Shown in pieces: positions 1-9,248 of a stretch of DNA of 64,000 bases. This DNA comes from Mixta sp. Marseille-Q2659. Its GTDB lineage: Bacteria > Pseudomonadota > Gammaproteobacteria > Enterobacterales > Enterobacteriaceae. Every line of letters begins with the position of its first letter. Positions within the stretch are counted from its first letter, which is position 1. Location: the NCBI RefSeq assembly GCF_940807255.1, contig NZ_CALNWY010000004.1:1-64000 (forward strand), given 5' to 3'. The notes under the pieces were generated by a model, which saw only the letters and a list, made by a program, of their open reading frames with translations, did no database searches and was not told the DNA's origin. The translations under genes were made by a program, and so were the position numbers.

Positions 1-49
1 CTCCCTTACAAGGAGGGGGTCGGCGGTTCGAGCCCGTCATCACCCACCA
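1..49 (+). tRNA. tRNA-Val (TAC), 3' part only
   Basis: The window opens inside the anticodon arm. The anticodon loop is at 5-11 with anticodon TAC at 7-9, followed by the variable loop, a T arm containing GGTTCGAGCC, the 3' acceptor strand and an encoded CCA at 47-49. It sits 2 nt before a tRNA-Lys gene, as in the E. coli valT-lysW array, so both are probably cut from one transcript. The D arm and 5' acceptor strand lie outside the window. Confidence 0.95.
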
Positions 50-51
50 TC

Positions 52-127
52 GGGTCGTTAGCTCAGTTGGTAGAGCAGTTGACTTTTAATCAATTGGTCG
101 CAGGTTCGAATCCTGCACGACCCACCA
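52..127 (+). tRNA. tRNA-Lys (TTT)
   Basis: Complete 76-nt cloverleaf. The acceptor strand GGGTCGT at 52-58 pairs with ACGACCC at 118-124, and CCA is encoded at 125-127. The anticodon loop is 83-89 with TTT at 85-87. The D loop (AGCTCAGTTGG) and T loop (GGTTCGAATCC) are canonical. It reads AAA/AAG lysine codons. It is the last complete gene of a Val-Lys array before nadA, as in E. coli. Confidence 0.98.
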
Positions 128-133
128 GTGTAG

Positions 134-158
134 AAAGGCGCCCTAAAGGCGCCTTTTT
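134..158 (+). terminator. Rho-independent terminator of the tRNA array
   Basis: AAAGGCGCC (134-142) pairs with GGCGCCTTT (148-156) across a 5-nt loop, and five T residues (154-158) end the stem. It lies 7 nt after the tRNA-Lys CCA end. An identical copy at 288-312 belongs to the second repeat unit. Confidence 0.85.
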
Positions 159-287
159 GCTATGCAAAATCGGCAGGATGAGAACCTGTAGCAGTTTCGG
201 GTCAAGCATCGCGAGACAACGTTGCCAGCGGCAACGGCCCGAAGGGCGAGGCGAAGCCGAGTCATCCTGCACGACCCACCAGTGTAG

Positions 288-312
288 AAAGGCGCCCTAA
301 AGGCGCCTTTTT
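288..312 (+). terminator. Second copy of the tRNA-array terminator
   Basis: Same stem as at 134-158: AAAGGCGCC at 288-296, GGCGCCTTT at 302-310, T-run to 312. It has no complete gene directly before it and is part of the duplicated unit B. Confidence 0.7.
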
Positions 313-387
313 GCTATGCAAAATCGGCAGGATGAGAACCTGTAGCAGGTTCGGGTCGAGCGTATGCGAGACCTTGCCAACGCTTTA

Positions 388-1848
388 TCATTTTGGCGGC
401 GTTAGATTCTTCCAGATATGCATCACCGCATAACTGCGCCACGGCTGCCAGACCAACGAACGTGCCTCCGCCTGCTTAGCGCTAACCCTGCCCAGATTCT
501 GACGTATAATCACATCGCCTGCGGGAAACGCATTCGGCCAGCGCAGCGCGCGCATCGCGATATAAGACGCCGTCCAGTCACCGATGCCCGGCAGCTGTTT
601 AAGCTTCTGCATCATCTCCTCAGGCTGCGTACAGCTATCCAGCTGCAACTCGCCGCTCGTGCAGGCGGCGGCCAGCGCCAGGATACAGCGTGCCCGCGCG
701 CTCACAATGCCCAGGCTGGCAATCTCATCAATAGTTGCTTCGGCGATCCGCTGCGGCTGCGGTGCCAGCCGGGTCAACTCAGGGAAAGGGGTGGTAATCT
801 CCTCGCCAAAAGCGCCGACAAAACGTCCGCCCAGCGTCGTGGCCGCTTTTACCGTAATCTGCTGACCCAGCACGGCGCGCACCGTCATCTCAAAGCCGTC
901 AAAGGCGCCTGGCACGCGCAGTCCCGGATCGCGTTCGATACTTGCGGTGAGCAGCGGATCCTGACGCAAACATTCGTCAATAGCCTGCGGATGCGCATTG
1001 AGATCGAATAAGTTACGCAGGCGGCGCAGCAGCAGAGGCAGCGCGCCGGTCAACGTATGGGAAAACGTCACCTGCAGTGCATTCTTCGCCGCTGCATGTG
1101 TAACCCGAATCCAGCCACGATAACGTCCCAGCTGCACCGTGCGCGTATAGCTGTCACCATCGACCCATTCCACATTTTTTAGCGCACGCAGTCGCAGGAA
1201 ATCGAGAATGGTTTGCCAGTTATAAGGCGGGCGATAGCCCAGCAGCAGCGTGGAAGCATCCAGTTGGCCAATCTCCTTTTCTCCGGCCGCGGCTTCTTTG
1301 CGCAGACGACCCGGCGGCATACGATAGCGCGCGTTAAATACATCATTAAAGCGTCGCAGGCTGCTAAAGCCGCTGGCGAAAGCGATCTCAGTAATCGGCA
1401 GGCGGGTTTCGGTCAGCAGCTGTTTCGCCAGCAGCAGGCGCCGGGTTTGTTTCAACTCCAGCGGAGAGACACCCAGTTCCTGCTGTACAATGCGTCGCAG
1501 CTGCCGCAGGCTCAGATTAAACCAGGCGGCGACTTCCTCCAGGCTGCTGACTTCATCAATCATCCCTTCATCGATACGCTGCAACAGCAAATCAGTAATG
1601 CGATGCGCGCTATCCACCGGCGCATTGCCCGGCGCCAGCTCAGGGCGACAACGTAAACAGGGACGGAAAGCGGCTTTCTCCGCGGCTTCCGCGCTGGCAA
1701 AAAACAGACAGTTTTCCCGTCGCGGCGCCTTGACCGGACAAACCGGACGGCAATAAATGCCGGTGGAGGTGACGCCAACAAAAAACAGGCCGTCGAAGCG
1801 CGTATCTTTGGAGGTAAGCGCCTGGTAAGCGGTATCATCGTTAATCAT
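388..1848 (-). CDS. alkA: Ada N-domain/AraC/AlkA fusion: 3-methyladenine DNA glycosylase 2
   Basis: A 486-aa repair protein with three parts. Residues about 1-75 are the zinc-binding Ada methylphosphotriester domain, with Cys33, Cys37, Cys64 and Cys67 as metal ligands; Cys33 lies in the position of the Ada methyl acceptor. Residues about 85-185 are an AraC-type helix-turn-helix. Residues about 195-486 are the AlkA N-terminal and HhH-GPD glycosylase domains, with the LPGIGDWTA hairpin motif and a likely catalytic Asp445 in PAGDV. It should excise alkylated purines and may self-activate after methylation (inference from Ada). It is divergent from ogt 168 bp away. E. coli AlkA lacks the first two domains. 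Confidence 0.93.
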   Translation of the reverse strand: MINDDTAYQALTSKDTRFDGLFFVGVTSTGIYCRPVCPVKAPRRENCLFFASAEAAEKAAFRPCLRCRPELAPGNAPVDSAHRITDLLLQRIDEGMIDEVSSLEEVAAWFNLSLRQLRRIVQQELGVSPLELKQTRRLLLAKQLLTETRLPITEIAFASGFSSLRRFNDVFNARYRMPPGRLRKEAAAGEKEIGQLDASTLLLGYRPPYNWQTILDFLRLRALKNVEWVDGDSYTRTVQLGRYRGWIRVTHAAAKNALQVTFSHTLTGALPLLLRRLRNLFDLNAHPQAIDECLRQDPLLTASIERDPGLRVPGAFDGFEMTVRAVLGQQITVKAATTLGGRFVGAFGEEITTPFPELTRLAPQPQRIAEATIDEIASLGIVSARARCILALAAACTSGELQLDSCTQPEEMMQKLKQLPGIGDWTASYIAMRALRWPNAFPAGDVIIRQNLGRVSAKQAEARSLVWQPWRSYAVMHIWKNLTPPK

Positions 1849-2016
1849 CTTTTTGCTCCACGGCGGATAGTTAACTTTATTTTAGGTTCTGACCGAGTAT
1901 AAAACTCGCCGTTTTCGGACATGCGGTTTTTTTATTCTGCTGACCGAAAACAGCCGGAAAGCAGCATAAAATGCGTGATAATGAGCAGACTGAGCGGAGT
2001 ATCGAGGAGAGAGGAA

Positions 2017-2508
2017 ATGGGCTATTACAGCAAAAAAATGGTATCGCCGGTCGGCGAGCTGACGCTGTTCGCCAGCGAACGCGGACTGGCAGCGGTACTG
2101 TGGCCGAATGAATTAAGACGTATTCGACTGACGCCGGTAGAGGAAGATCCGCAGCATCCTTTATTACTGGAAACAGAACGGCAGCTTAACGCCTATTTCG
2201 CCGGCGAGCTGCGGGAATTTACCGTACCGCTCGATTTTAGCGGCACCGAATTTCAGAAAAAGGTCTGGCTGGCGCTCACCGCGATTCCCTATGGCGAAAC
2301 GCGCAGCTATGCAGAGATCGCGCGCGAAATTGGTCATCCCGGCGCGGTCAGAGCCGTCGGCGCCGCGAACGGCAGAAATCCCATTTCGATTATCGCGCCC
2401 TGCCATCGGGTGATTGGTTCCAACGGTAAGCTGACCGGCTTTGCGGGAGGGCTGGAGGCGAAAGCCTTTCTGTTAGCCGTTGAAAAGCCTGATTTGCTGA
2501 GTCTGTAA
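2017..2508 (+). CDS. ogt: Methylated-DNA--protein-cysteine methyltransferase
   Basis: A 163-aa suicide alkyltransferase that moves the alkyl group from O6-alkylguanine onto its own cysteine. The active-site motif PCHRVIG is present near residues 127-133, followed by the usual GFAGG glycine segment. Start 2017 was chosen over upstream ATGs because the protein there begins like Ogt (MGYYSKKM) and a purine-rich AGGAGAGAGG site precedes it. It is divergent from the Ada-AlkA fusion gene, so one short intergenic region probably controls both. It could also be labelled the C-terminal half of a split Ada, but as a stand-alone protein Ogt is the better name. Confidence 0.93.
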   Translation: MGYYSKKMVSPVGELTLFASERGLAAVLWPNELRRIRLTPVEEDPQHPLLLETERQLNAYFAGELREFTVPLDFSGTEFQKKVWLALTAIPYGETRSYAEIAREIGHPGAVRAVGAANGRNPISIIAPCHRVIGSNGKLTGFAGGLEAKAFLLAVEKPDLLSL

Positions 2509-2605
2509 AGCGCCGGTGCGGAGCGGTTAGCAACGCGCCGCGTAAAATGGGCGACAGCCGTCGCGTTTTCCTTTATCTTGTTTAGCATACAAAACCGATG
2601 TGGGT

Positions 2606-2631
2606 TTTATACCGTTATAAAGCGGTATAAA
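2606..2631. promoter_or_regulatory. Perfect 9-bp inverted repeat upstream of nadA
   Basis: TTTATACCG (2606-2614) and CGGTATAAA (2623-2631) form an exact inverted repeat around an 8-nt AT-rich centre, 38 bp before the nadA start. The geometry suits a dimeric regulator. It does not match the NadR consensus TGTTTA-N6-TAAACA; a poor NadR-like half site (TGTTTA at 2579-2584) lies just upstream. It may overlap the nadA promoter. The regulator is not identified. Confidence 0.5.
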
Positions 2632-2669
2632 TGCTGAATAAGTTAAGTTGATAAAACGAGAACGCTGTA

Positions 2670-3728
2670 ATGAGCCTGTTGCCTGAGTTCGATAATTTCT
2701 ATCCTTTCCCGCCCAAGCCTGCCCGTTTAAACGCCGAAGAAAAAAGCGCTTACCGTGAAAAGATCAAACAGCTGCTGCGTGAGCGTAATGCAGTGCTGGT
2801 AGCGCACTATTACACCGATCCGGAAATTCAGGCGCTGGCGGAAGAGACGGGCGGCTGCGTGGCGGACTCGCTGGAAATGGCGCGCTTTGGCAGCGCGCAT
2901 CCCGCCTCAACCCTGCTGGTGGCGGGCGTGCGTTTTATGGGAGAAACGGCGAAAATTCTCAGCCCGGAAAAAACGATTCTGATGCCGACTCTGCAGGCGG
3001 AATGCTCGCTGGATCTTGGCTGCCCGATTGACGAGTTCAACGCCTTCTGTGATTGCCATCCCGACCGTACCGTGGTGGTTTATGCCAATACCTCGGCGGC
3101 AGTAAAAGCGCGCGCCGACTGGGTAGTGACGTCCAGCATTGCCGTTGAGCTGATTGAACATCTCGACAGCCTGGGCGAAAAAATTCTCTGGGCACCGGAT
3201 CGTCATCTTGGCCGCTACGTGCAGCAGCAAACCGGGGCCGACGTGCTGTGCTGGCAGGGCGCCTGTATCGTACATGATGAGTTTAAAACCCAGGCGCTGC
3301 AGCAGATGAAAGGGCTTTATCCGCAGGCGGCGGTACTGGTTCACCCGGAGTCGCCGCAGGCGATTGTCGATCTGGCGGATGCGGTCGGTTCCACCAGCCA
3401 GCTGATCCAGGCGGCGAAAACCTTACCGCACCCGCAAATGATTGTTGCCACCGATCGCGGCATTTTCTATAAGATGCAGCAGGCGGTGCCGGAAAAAGTC
3501 CTGCTTGAGGCGCCGACCGCAGGCGAGGGGGCAACCTGTCGCAGCTGCGCGCACTGTCCGTGGATGGCGATGAATGGCCTGCAGGCGATTGCTGAAGGGC
3601 TGGAGCAGGGCGGGGCTGCGCATGAAATTCATGTGGATGCCGCGCTGCGCGAGCGCGCACTGCTGCCGCTCAATCGTATGCTGTCGTTTGCTGCGGATCT
3701 TAAACTTAACGTCAAAGGGAATGCCTGA
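2670..3728 (+). CDS. nadA: Quinolinate synthase A
   Basis: A 352-aa iron-sulfur enzyme that condenses iminoaspartate with dihydroxyacetone phosphate to quinolinate in NAD synthesis. The three segments carrying the conserved cluster cysteines are visible: [19 protein letters not shown] and the C-terminal [10 protein letters not shown]. Length is close to the E. coli enzyme (about 347). Start [17 protein letters not shown] is typical. It is followed 23 bp later by pnuC, as in E. coli, so synthesis and precursor uptake are probably co-transcribed. A palindrome upstream (2606-2631) may control it. Confidence 0.97.
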   Translation: MSLLPEFDNFYPFPPKPARLNAEEKSAYREKIKQLLRERNAVLVAHYYTDPEIQALAEETGGCVADSLEMARFGSAHPASTLLVAGVRFMGETAKILSPEKTILMPTLQAECSLDLGCPIDEFNAFCDCHPDRTVVVYANTSAAVKARADWVVTSSIAVELIEHLDSLGEKILWAPDRHLGRYVQQQTGADVLCWQGACIVHDEFKTQALQQMKGLYPQAAVLVHPESPQAIVDLADAVGSTSQLIQAAKTLPHPQMIVATDRGIFYKMQQAVPEKVLLEAPTAGEGATCRSCAHCPWMAMNGLQAIAEGLEQGGAAHEIHVDAALRERALLPLNRMLSFAADLKLNVKGNA

Positions 3729-3751
3729 ACGGCATAAACCGGGGTGGCAGT

Positions 3752-4468
3752 ATGGAATTTTTCAGCACGCAGAATATTTTGGTTCACATCCCGCTGGGCA
3801 AAGGCGGCTACGATCTCTCATGGATTGAAGCCGTCGGTACGCTGGCGGGCCTGCTTTGTATCTGGCTGGCCAGCCGCGAAAAAATCAGCAATTATCTGTT
3901 CGGGCTGATCAACGTTACGCTGTTCGCCATTATCTTTTTCCAGATCCAGCTCTACGCCAGCCTGCTGCTTCAGCTCTTCTTTTTTGCCGCCAATCTTTAC
4001 GGCTGGTACGCCTGGAGCCGACAGAATGACAATGGCGTGGCGCTGCAAATCCGCTGGCTGCCGCGTGGCAAAGCGATAGCCTGGGGAGCGGGCAGCGTGG
4101 CGGCTATCGCATTGATGACAATATGGATCGATCCGGTTTTCGCGTTTCTTACCGAGCTGGCGGTCATGCTGATGCAGGCGCTGGGGCTGAAGGTGGCGAT
4201 GCCGGAGCTGCAGCCTGACGCCTTCCCGTTCTGGGATTCCACCATGATGGTACTGTCGGTGGTGGCGATGATCCTGATGACGCGCAAATATGTAGAAAAC
4301 TGGCTGCTGTGGGTGATCATTGATGTGATTAGCGTCTGGATATTCGCCCGTCAGGGCGTGTATGCAATGGCGCTGGAGTATCTGATTTTGACGCTGATCG
4401 CGCTTAACGGCAGCTGGCTGTGGATCAAGAGCGCGCGCCAGCACGGCACGCGCCCGTTAAATCCTTAG
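3752..4468 (+). CDS. pnuC: Nicotinamide riboside transporter
   Basis: A 238-aa inner-membrane protein with about seven hydrophobic segments, starting [16 protein letters not shown] as in enterobacterial PnuC. It imports nicotinamide riboside by facilitated diffusion, with trapping by phosphorylation in the cytoplasm (family knowledge). Aromatic motifs such as NLYGWYAW and the region around VENWLLW are conserved. It follows nadA closely. Its stop codon overlaps the stop codon of the convergent zitB by 4 bp. Confidence 0.95.
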   Translation: MEFFSTQNILVHIPLGKGGYDLSWIEAVGTLAGLLCIWLASREKISNYLFGLINVTLFAIIFFQIQLYASLLLQLFFFAANLYGWYAWSRQNDNGVALQIRWLPRGKAIAWGAGSVAAIALMTIWIDPVFAFLTELAVMLMQALGLKVAMPELQPDAFPFWDSTMMVLSVVAMILMTRKYVENWLLWVIIDVISVWIFARQGVYAMALEYLILTLIALNGSWLWIKSARQHGTRPLNP

Positions 4469-5403
4469 TGATGATGGTGGTGGTGATGGGCGTGCGAAGT
4501 CGCGCCCAACGTCAGACCGCAATCCTCTCCGGCGCAGGCCTGATATTCCATCTGCACGGTCGCGTGATCGATCTGATAGCGCTGGTGCAGATAGTGGTGA
4601 ATACGCTGTAAAAGGGCATCATGATCGTAGGGCGGGATCACATGCACATGTAATGTCACCACCGGTTTTTCACCAACCTGCCACAGATGCACATGATGGA
4701 CATTACGCACTTCCGGTATATTCAGCGTTAAATCACGCTTTAGCTTCTCGGCATCAATAGAAGCGGGCGCGCCCTCCAACAGCTCATGCAGGCTCTCTCT
4801 CATCAACGTCCAGGCGCTGCGCAATACCAGCGCGGACACCACTATCGACAGAATAGGATCGATGGGCGTCCAACCGGTAAACATAATGATCAGCGCGGCG
4901 ACGATGGCACCTACCGATCCCAGTAAATCCCCCAGCACATGCAGCGCGGCCGCCCGCACGTTCATATTGCTTTCACCGCTGCCGCGATGCAGCAGCCAGA
5001 AAGAGAGCAGATTCGCCAGCAGACCAGCGATGGCGATGCCCAGCATAATGCCGCTCGCCACCGGCTGTGGCTGCCAGAAGCGACGCACGGCTTCCCAGAC
5101 AATCAGCACGGTTATCACCAGCAGCGCCATGGCATTCACAAACGCGGCCAGCGTCGTCAGGCGTAGCCAGCCGAACGTATGGCTGGCATTTGGCTTACGC
5201 CTGGCAAACTGAACCGCCAGCAGCGCCATTAGCAGCGCTGCGGTATCGGTCAACATATGTCCGGCATCGGCCAGCAGCGCCAGCGAGCCGGAAAACAGGC
5301 CGCCTGCCACTTCAGCCAGCATAAACAGCGCGGTAACAATGAAAGCGGCGCGCAATCGTGAAAGATTGCCGTCATGTTCGGAATGCGAATGTTGATGCGT
5401 CAT
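4465..5403 (-). CDS. zitB: Zinc exporter of the cation diffusion facilitator family
   Basis: A 312-aa CDF transporter that exports Zn2+ from the cytoplasm in exchange for protons. It has a His-rich N-terminus, six membrane segments, the metal-site motifs [10 protein letters not shown] and HVLGD, a cytoplasmic ferredoxin-like domain and a C-terminal run of seven His. Sequence and length match E. coli ZitB closely. Unlike E. coli, its first 32 bp lie inside the 3' end of the upstream sensor-kinase gene, so translation is likely coupled to it. A purine-rich TGGAAA precedes the start. Confidence 0.95.
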   Translation of the reverse strand: MTHQHSHSEHDGNLSRLRAAFIVTALFMLAEVAGGLFSGSLALLADAGHMLTDTAALLMALLAVQFARRKPNASHTFGWLRLTTLAAFVNAMALLVITVLIVWEAVRRFWQPQPVASGIMLGIAIAGLLANLLSFWLLHRGSGESNMNVRAAALHVLGDLLGSVGAIVAALIIMFTGWTPIDPILSIVVSALVLRSAWTLMRESLHELLEGAPASIDAEKLKRDLTLNIPEVRNVHHVHLWQVGEKPVVTLHVHVIPPYDHDALLQRIHHYLHQRYQIDHATVQMEYQACAGEDCGLTLGATSHAHHHHHHH

Positions 5404-8400
5404 AGGTTTCCAGCCTGGTTAATAAATTGCTTGTTAATAATAACAGTAAATTAACGCTTTCCCGGCAGTCGAGATGTGCCTGCGCCTGTTCGACCAGTTG
5501 CTGACAACGCTGCTCGCCTTCGCTGATGTTGGCCAGCAACCAGCTGCCTTTCATACGATGGGCGCGCTTCGCCAGCGTTTCCCAGTCCTGTTGCTCCAGC
5601 GCCAGCCGGATGGCGTCGCTGTCTTCCTGCAGCGTCTGGCGCAGCGTGGCGATAACGGCGGGTAAGAAGGCGCGATCCTGGTTGGCAAGTTGCCAGAGCT
5701 GCTGCTCCAGGCCCGCCAGCGCATCTGTTGGGGGCCGGTTGCTCAGCGCTGCGCGCAGAGCGTTCAGGCTGACCGGCTTGATCATTATCTCATCGGCATC
5801 GCGCCAGGCCTCCGGGTGCTGCGCCAGTTGCGCATCGGCGCTGCAATAGATCAGCCGCGTGTGTTGTGCTGTATGGCGCTCGCGCCGTCGTAAAATGCGC
5901 GCCACCGTCGGGCCATCAGGACGCGGCATATTGTAGTCGATAAAAACGATGTCGAAGCGGCGCTTTTCTGTTGCCCGCAACAGCGCGCGGCCATCAGCGA
6001 AAACCTCAACTTCAGCGCCCAGCCAGTGCAATTGCTGCTGAATAACCAGCAAATTGGTCGGATGATCGTCAACGACGGCGATATTCAGCTGCCGCAGCGA
6101 AGGATCGGCATTGGCAGACGTCGGCGCCGCTGACGGCATCTCAGGCGCTAAGGTCAACGGCAGCGTTAAGGTAACCGTGGTGCCTGTGCCGGGCGCAGAA
6201 CGGAGCGTAATCTCTCCGCCCATGCGCCGCGCTATTTCACGGCAAATTGACAGACCAAGCCCGCTACCCTGTACCGAACGGGCACGACCAGAAGGTGTTT
6301 GGTACCAGGGTTCGAACAATCGCTCCTGCTCCTCCAGCGGAATACCGCTGCCGCTGTCGGTAACGCAGAGCGTCAGCTGCGTATCCCTGACGGCCAGCGT
6401 CAGGGTAATCGCGCCGTGCGCGGTAAACTTCACCGCGTTACTGATTAAATTGGTGGCGATCTGTTGCAGACGACCACCGTCAAGCAGCACGCTGCGGGGA
6501 AGCGGCGTCAGGGCCGCGACGCTAAACTGCGGGCCGTCTGGCCGCATCAGCGGTGACCAGAAGTTAGCCAAATCGTCCAGCCACTGCTGCAGGCTCAGCG
6601 GCGCAGGTTGCAGGCTAAAGGTGTTATTTTCAATGCGCGAATGATCCTGCAAATCATTCAGCAAGCTCATCAGCGAGGTGGCGCTGCTGTGGATCAGCGT
6701 CAGGCTCTGAGCCTGCGGCTGACGGGCCATTTCCAGCTCCAGCAGGCCGAGAATCGCCTGCATTGGCGTGCGGAGTTCATGGCTGACGCTGGCCAGAAAC
6801 TGGCTTTTCATCTGATTCGCGCGCTGCGCCGCTTCGCGCTCCTGTTCTATCTTTCGGCGCTGACGCGCTTCCTGGCGCTGTTGCCGCCAGCGTCGGATCA
6901 GTAACGTCAGCAGCAGCGCAATCGCCGCCAGCGCGGCAATAAACAGCGCCAGCGAAACGGAACGCATCGCGCCGCGCTCGGCGCCGCCGGGCTGGTTTTC
7001 ATTGCTCCAGGCTTCGCGCATTCGCTGCTGGGTATCGGGCGGGATCTGTTGCAGCCCTTTATCGAGAATAGCCCGTAGCAGCGGCTGTTGCGCGTTAACG
7101 CCCATGGCAATAGGCCAGGCGGTATCGCTGGCGGCAAAGGCGAAGCGCACGGCGCCGCCGTAACGGCTCTGAATAAGCCAGCGCGCCGAGAGAACATTAT
7201 CCACAACGGCATCCAGCTGCCCGTTAGCCAGCGCGTTATAGAGCCCTGGGCCGTCGTCAAAAGCCTGCACCTGAAGCCCATCAGGAATCAGCTGCTGCGC
7301 TAAATCGCCGCGGCGAATACCGATGCGTTTCCCCTGCAAATCGCGCCAGTGGGTGATATCCGGCGATAGCGAGCCGACATAAACGCCCCACAGCGCACGC
7401 CAGACCGGCAATGTGCTGCTTTCCAGCTCGCTGTTGCCAGAGAGCGGCTGCACCAGTTCAATCAGCGCCTGACCTGAGGCGACCCGCTCCCGCGCCTGCT
7501 GCGGATTGTTGACCCACAGCGGCATAAAGCGCAGCCCGGTACTTTGCCCCACGGCATTCAGTAAATCGACGCTATAGCCGCGCGCCTCGCCGTTCGCGTC
7601 GCGGTAGCTCCAGGGATAGTTATCTGCCAGCGCGCTGTAAACCACCTGCGGATGCTGTTGCAGCCAGCTCTTTTCCATCGTCGTCAGCTGCAGCGTATTG
7701 GTATCGGAGTAACGCGGCAGCGACATACTCCAGCGTCCCTGAATACCGTTAATCACCTCCAGCGGAAGCTGACGGATTGCCTGATTAAGCGCATCGCGCA
7801 GCGCAGCCTGCGGCGTAATGGCATACAGACTCAGCTCGCCTGGCTTCAGCGATGAGGCGATCTGGTAAATCTGCCCTTGCTGTAACTGGCCGAGCAGGAA
7901 TCCGGCGCTGGTTTCGTCCGCCACCACATAATCATTTTGCTGGTTAAACAGCGTATAAAGTGCCTGCAAATCGCTGCTGTAGGTTTGCCAACGGTGCTGG
8001 CGGACAAATTGCGGATCGACCTGCTGCAGCGTACTGGCGCTAACGGCAATGCGCGCGTTCTGCGAATTGAACATCACCGGGCGCTGGTTTTGACGGCTGC
8101 GGTAGATGCGCAAGGGCGTGGTAAACCAGGCGTGCGTGGCGTAAAGATCGTCGGCGTGCTTTTGTCGCGGCACGCCAAAAGCGAGATCTTCCTTGCCCTG
8201 ACGCAGCGCCTTCAACAGCGCTGCACCGTCGGGATAACTGGAGACGGTAAAGGTTGCGCCGGTCAGATTGCTTAGCGCAATCAGATAATCAGCGTTGATG
8301 CCATATAAATCCTTGCCGACAAACATATTCCAGGGCGCGCTGCTGGCCTGAAGGACGCCCACGCGCAGCGTTTTACGCCAGGGCAGCGTGGTGCCGCTCG

Positions 8401-8515
8401 GCATCATTAATTCCTGCGGCAACGGCATGCTGCTGACCGGGCGCCAGGCGGCAGAGGCGGGCGTGCATATCAGCAGCGCCAGCAGCAGCAGGCGAACTAT
8501 TGCTGAGCTTTCCAT
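5372..8515 (-). CDS. EvgS/BvgS-type hybrid sensor histidine kinase
   Basis: A 1047-aa membrane phosphorelay kinase. In order: signal peptide (about 1-22), two tandem periplasmic solute-binding (SBP_bac_3) domains at about 48-265 and 285-505, a membrane helix at about 518-540, a HisKA domain with phospho-acceptor His579 (SVSHELRTP), an HATPase domain ending near 788, a receiver domain with Asp860, and an HPt domain with His986 (AHRMKGS). Its start overlaps the end of the response-regulator gene by 19 bp, and its end overlaps zitB by 32 bp. No PAS domain is evident after the membrane helix, unlike EvgS and BvgS. The ligand is unknown; amino acids, acid or metal are possible. Confidence 0.9.
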   Translation of the reverse strand: MESSAIVRLLLLALLICTPASAAWRPVSSMPLPQELMMPSGTTLPWRKTLRVGVLQASSAPWNMFVGKDLYGINADYLIALSNLTGATFTVSSYPDGAALLKALRQGKEDLAFGVPRQKHADDLYATHAWFTTPLRIYRSRQNQRPVMFNSQNARIAVSASTLQQVDPQFVRQHRWQTYSSDLQALYTLFNQQNDYVVADETSAGFLLGQLQQGQIYQIASSLKPGELSLYAITPQAALRDALNQAIRQLPLEVINGIQGRWSMSLPRYSDTNTLQLTTMEKSWLQQHPQVVYSALADNYPWSYRDANGEARGYSVDLLNAVGQSTGLRFMPLWVNNPQQARERVASGQALIELVQPLSGNSELESSTLPVWRALWGVYVGSLSPDITHWRDLQGKRIGIRRGDLAQQLIPDGLQVQAFDDGPGLYNALANGQLDAVVDNVLSARWLIQSRYGGAVRFAFAASDTAWPIAMGVNAQQPLLRAILDKGLQQIPPDTQQRMREAWSNENQPGGAERGAMRSVSLALFIAALAAIALLLTLLIRRWRQQRQEARQRRKIEQEREAAQRANQMKSQFLASVSHELRTPMQAILGLLELEMARQPQAQSLTLIHSSATSLMSLLNDLQDHSRIENNTFSLQPAPLSLQQWLDDLANFWSPLMRPDGPQFSVAALTPLPRSVLLDGGRLQQIATNLISNAVKFTAHGAITLTLAVRDTQLTLCVTDSGSGIPLEEQERLFEPWYQTPSGRARSVQGSGLGLSICREIARRMGGEITLRSAPGTGTTVTLTLPLTLAPEMPSAAPTSANADPSLRQLNIAVVDDHPTNLLVIQQQLHWLGAEVEVFADGRALLRATEKRRFDIVFIDYNMPRPDGPTVARILRRRERHTAQHTRLIYCSADAQLAQHPEAWRDADEIMIKPVSLNALRAALSNRPPTDALAGLEQQLWQLANQDRAFLPAVIATLRQTLQEDSDAIRLALEQQDWETLAKRAHRMKGSWLLANISEGEQRCQQLVEQAQAHLDCRESVNLLLLLTSNLLTRLETYDASTFAFRT

Positions 8516-9084
8516 AGGGCGGCCAGATCCAGCACCGAGCTGGCTCCGGTTTTCTCCAGAATATTCTTTTTGTGGGTGCTGACGGTTTTATTGCTGATAT
8601 GCAGCTGGTGGGCGATCTGCAGGTTAGAAAAACCCTGAGCCAGCAACGACAGAATCTGCTGTTCTTTGCTGGTTAACAGCGGCGCTTCGCTGCTGGCAAG
8701 ATCGGCAGGGAAGGCGGTCTGGCCGCCTAACACCGCCAGAATAGCGCTTAACAGCTGCGGCATACTCTGGCTTTTCACCACATAACCGGCGGCACCTGCC
8801 GCCTGCGCCAGCTGCATATAAAGCCGTTCGCTTTGCGCGGAGTAAATTAAAACCGATACCGTCGGAAAACGGCGTTTTAACCGCTTGAGCAGTTCAATGC
8901 CATTGCTGTCTGGCAGGCTTATATCAAGAATGACCAGCTGCGGAAGCTGTTGCTGCAGAGCCTGAAAGGCGGCTGCTTCACTGTCAACGGCGGCAAGGCT
9001 GAGGGGAATGGGCGCGGTGGTCAGGGCTGCGCTAAGTGCAACCTGCACCAGCGGGTGGTCGTCAATCAGTAACAGATGCGCCAT
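8497..9084 (-). CDS. EvgA/BvgA-type LuxR-family response regulator
   Basis: A 195-aa regulator with an N-terminal receiver domain (acidic pocket Asp8/Asp9, phospho-acceptor Asp54 in ILDISLPD, conserved Lys in VVKSQS) and a C-terminal LuxR-type helix-turn-helix (about 133-190, with the motif NKTVSTHKKNILEK). It is the first gene of a probable operon with the hybrid kinase and zitB. It should bind DNA when phosphorylated by the HPt domain of the neighbouring kinase. Targets are unknown; autoregulation is likely by analogy with EvgA. Confidence 0.92.
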   Translation of the reverse strand: MAHLLLIDDHPLVQVALSAALTTAPIPLSLAAVDSEAAAFQALQQQLPQLVILDISLPDSNGIELLKRLKRRFPTVSVLIYSAQSERLYMQLAQAAGAAGYVVKSQSMPQLLSAILAVLGGQTAFPADLASSEAPLLTSKEQQILSLLAQGFSNLQIAHQLHISNKTVSTHKKNILEKTGASSVLDLAALWKAQQ

Positions 9085-9200
9085 AGCTATGCTTCTTTAA
9101 TTATCAGAACGTCAGAATAGCGGATACTTTACCAGAAGCAATCGGCACGGCCGGATGGGAAATATCATTAAAACAAAAGCGTGACGTTATTTACCGGACA

Positions 9201-9232
9201 AAAATAAAGAGAGCCGCAGCTCTCTTTATTTT
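9201..9232 (-). terminator. Terminator between the two-component genes and ybgS
   Basis: AAAATAAAGAGAG (9201-9213) and CTCTCTTTATTTT (9220-9232) form a perfect 13-bp stem with loop CCGCAG. On the minus strand it follows the ybgS stop by 17 bp and runs into T-rich sequence, so it should end ybgS transcription. Confidence 0.85.
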
Positions 9233-9248
9233 CAACAGGGCAAACCTG

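Larger units (their letters stand above)
110..372 (+). repeat. Direct repeat of tRNA-Lys 3' end plus terminator (two units)
   Basis: Unit A (110-217) and unit B (264-372) are offset by 154-155 nt and nearly identical. Each starts with the last 18 nt of tRNA-Lys (T-stem 3' strand, acceptor strand, CCA) and continues through the terminator hairpin into a GAACCTG...CAGGTTC-like segment and GCGAGAC. In unit B the tRNA body is missing, so the tRNA fragment is a remnant. The simplest reading is a tRNA array that lost a copy by recombination between repeats; a fossil att-like duplication is less likely because only about 136 bp lies between the two tRNA ends. Confidence 0.8.

Noticed and set aside
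90-272. Minus-strand ORF ending in VGRAGFEPATN
   Set aside because: It is the reverse strand of the tRNA-Lys T arm and the following repeat; this peptide is a well-known false annotation across tRNA genes.
2579-2596. NadR box before nadA
   Set aside because: Only one half site (TGTTTA) fits; the second reads AAAACC and not TAAACA, so I list it only as a note to the palindrome.
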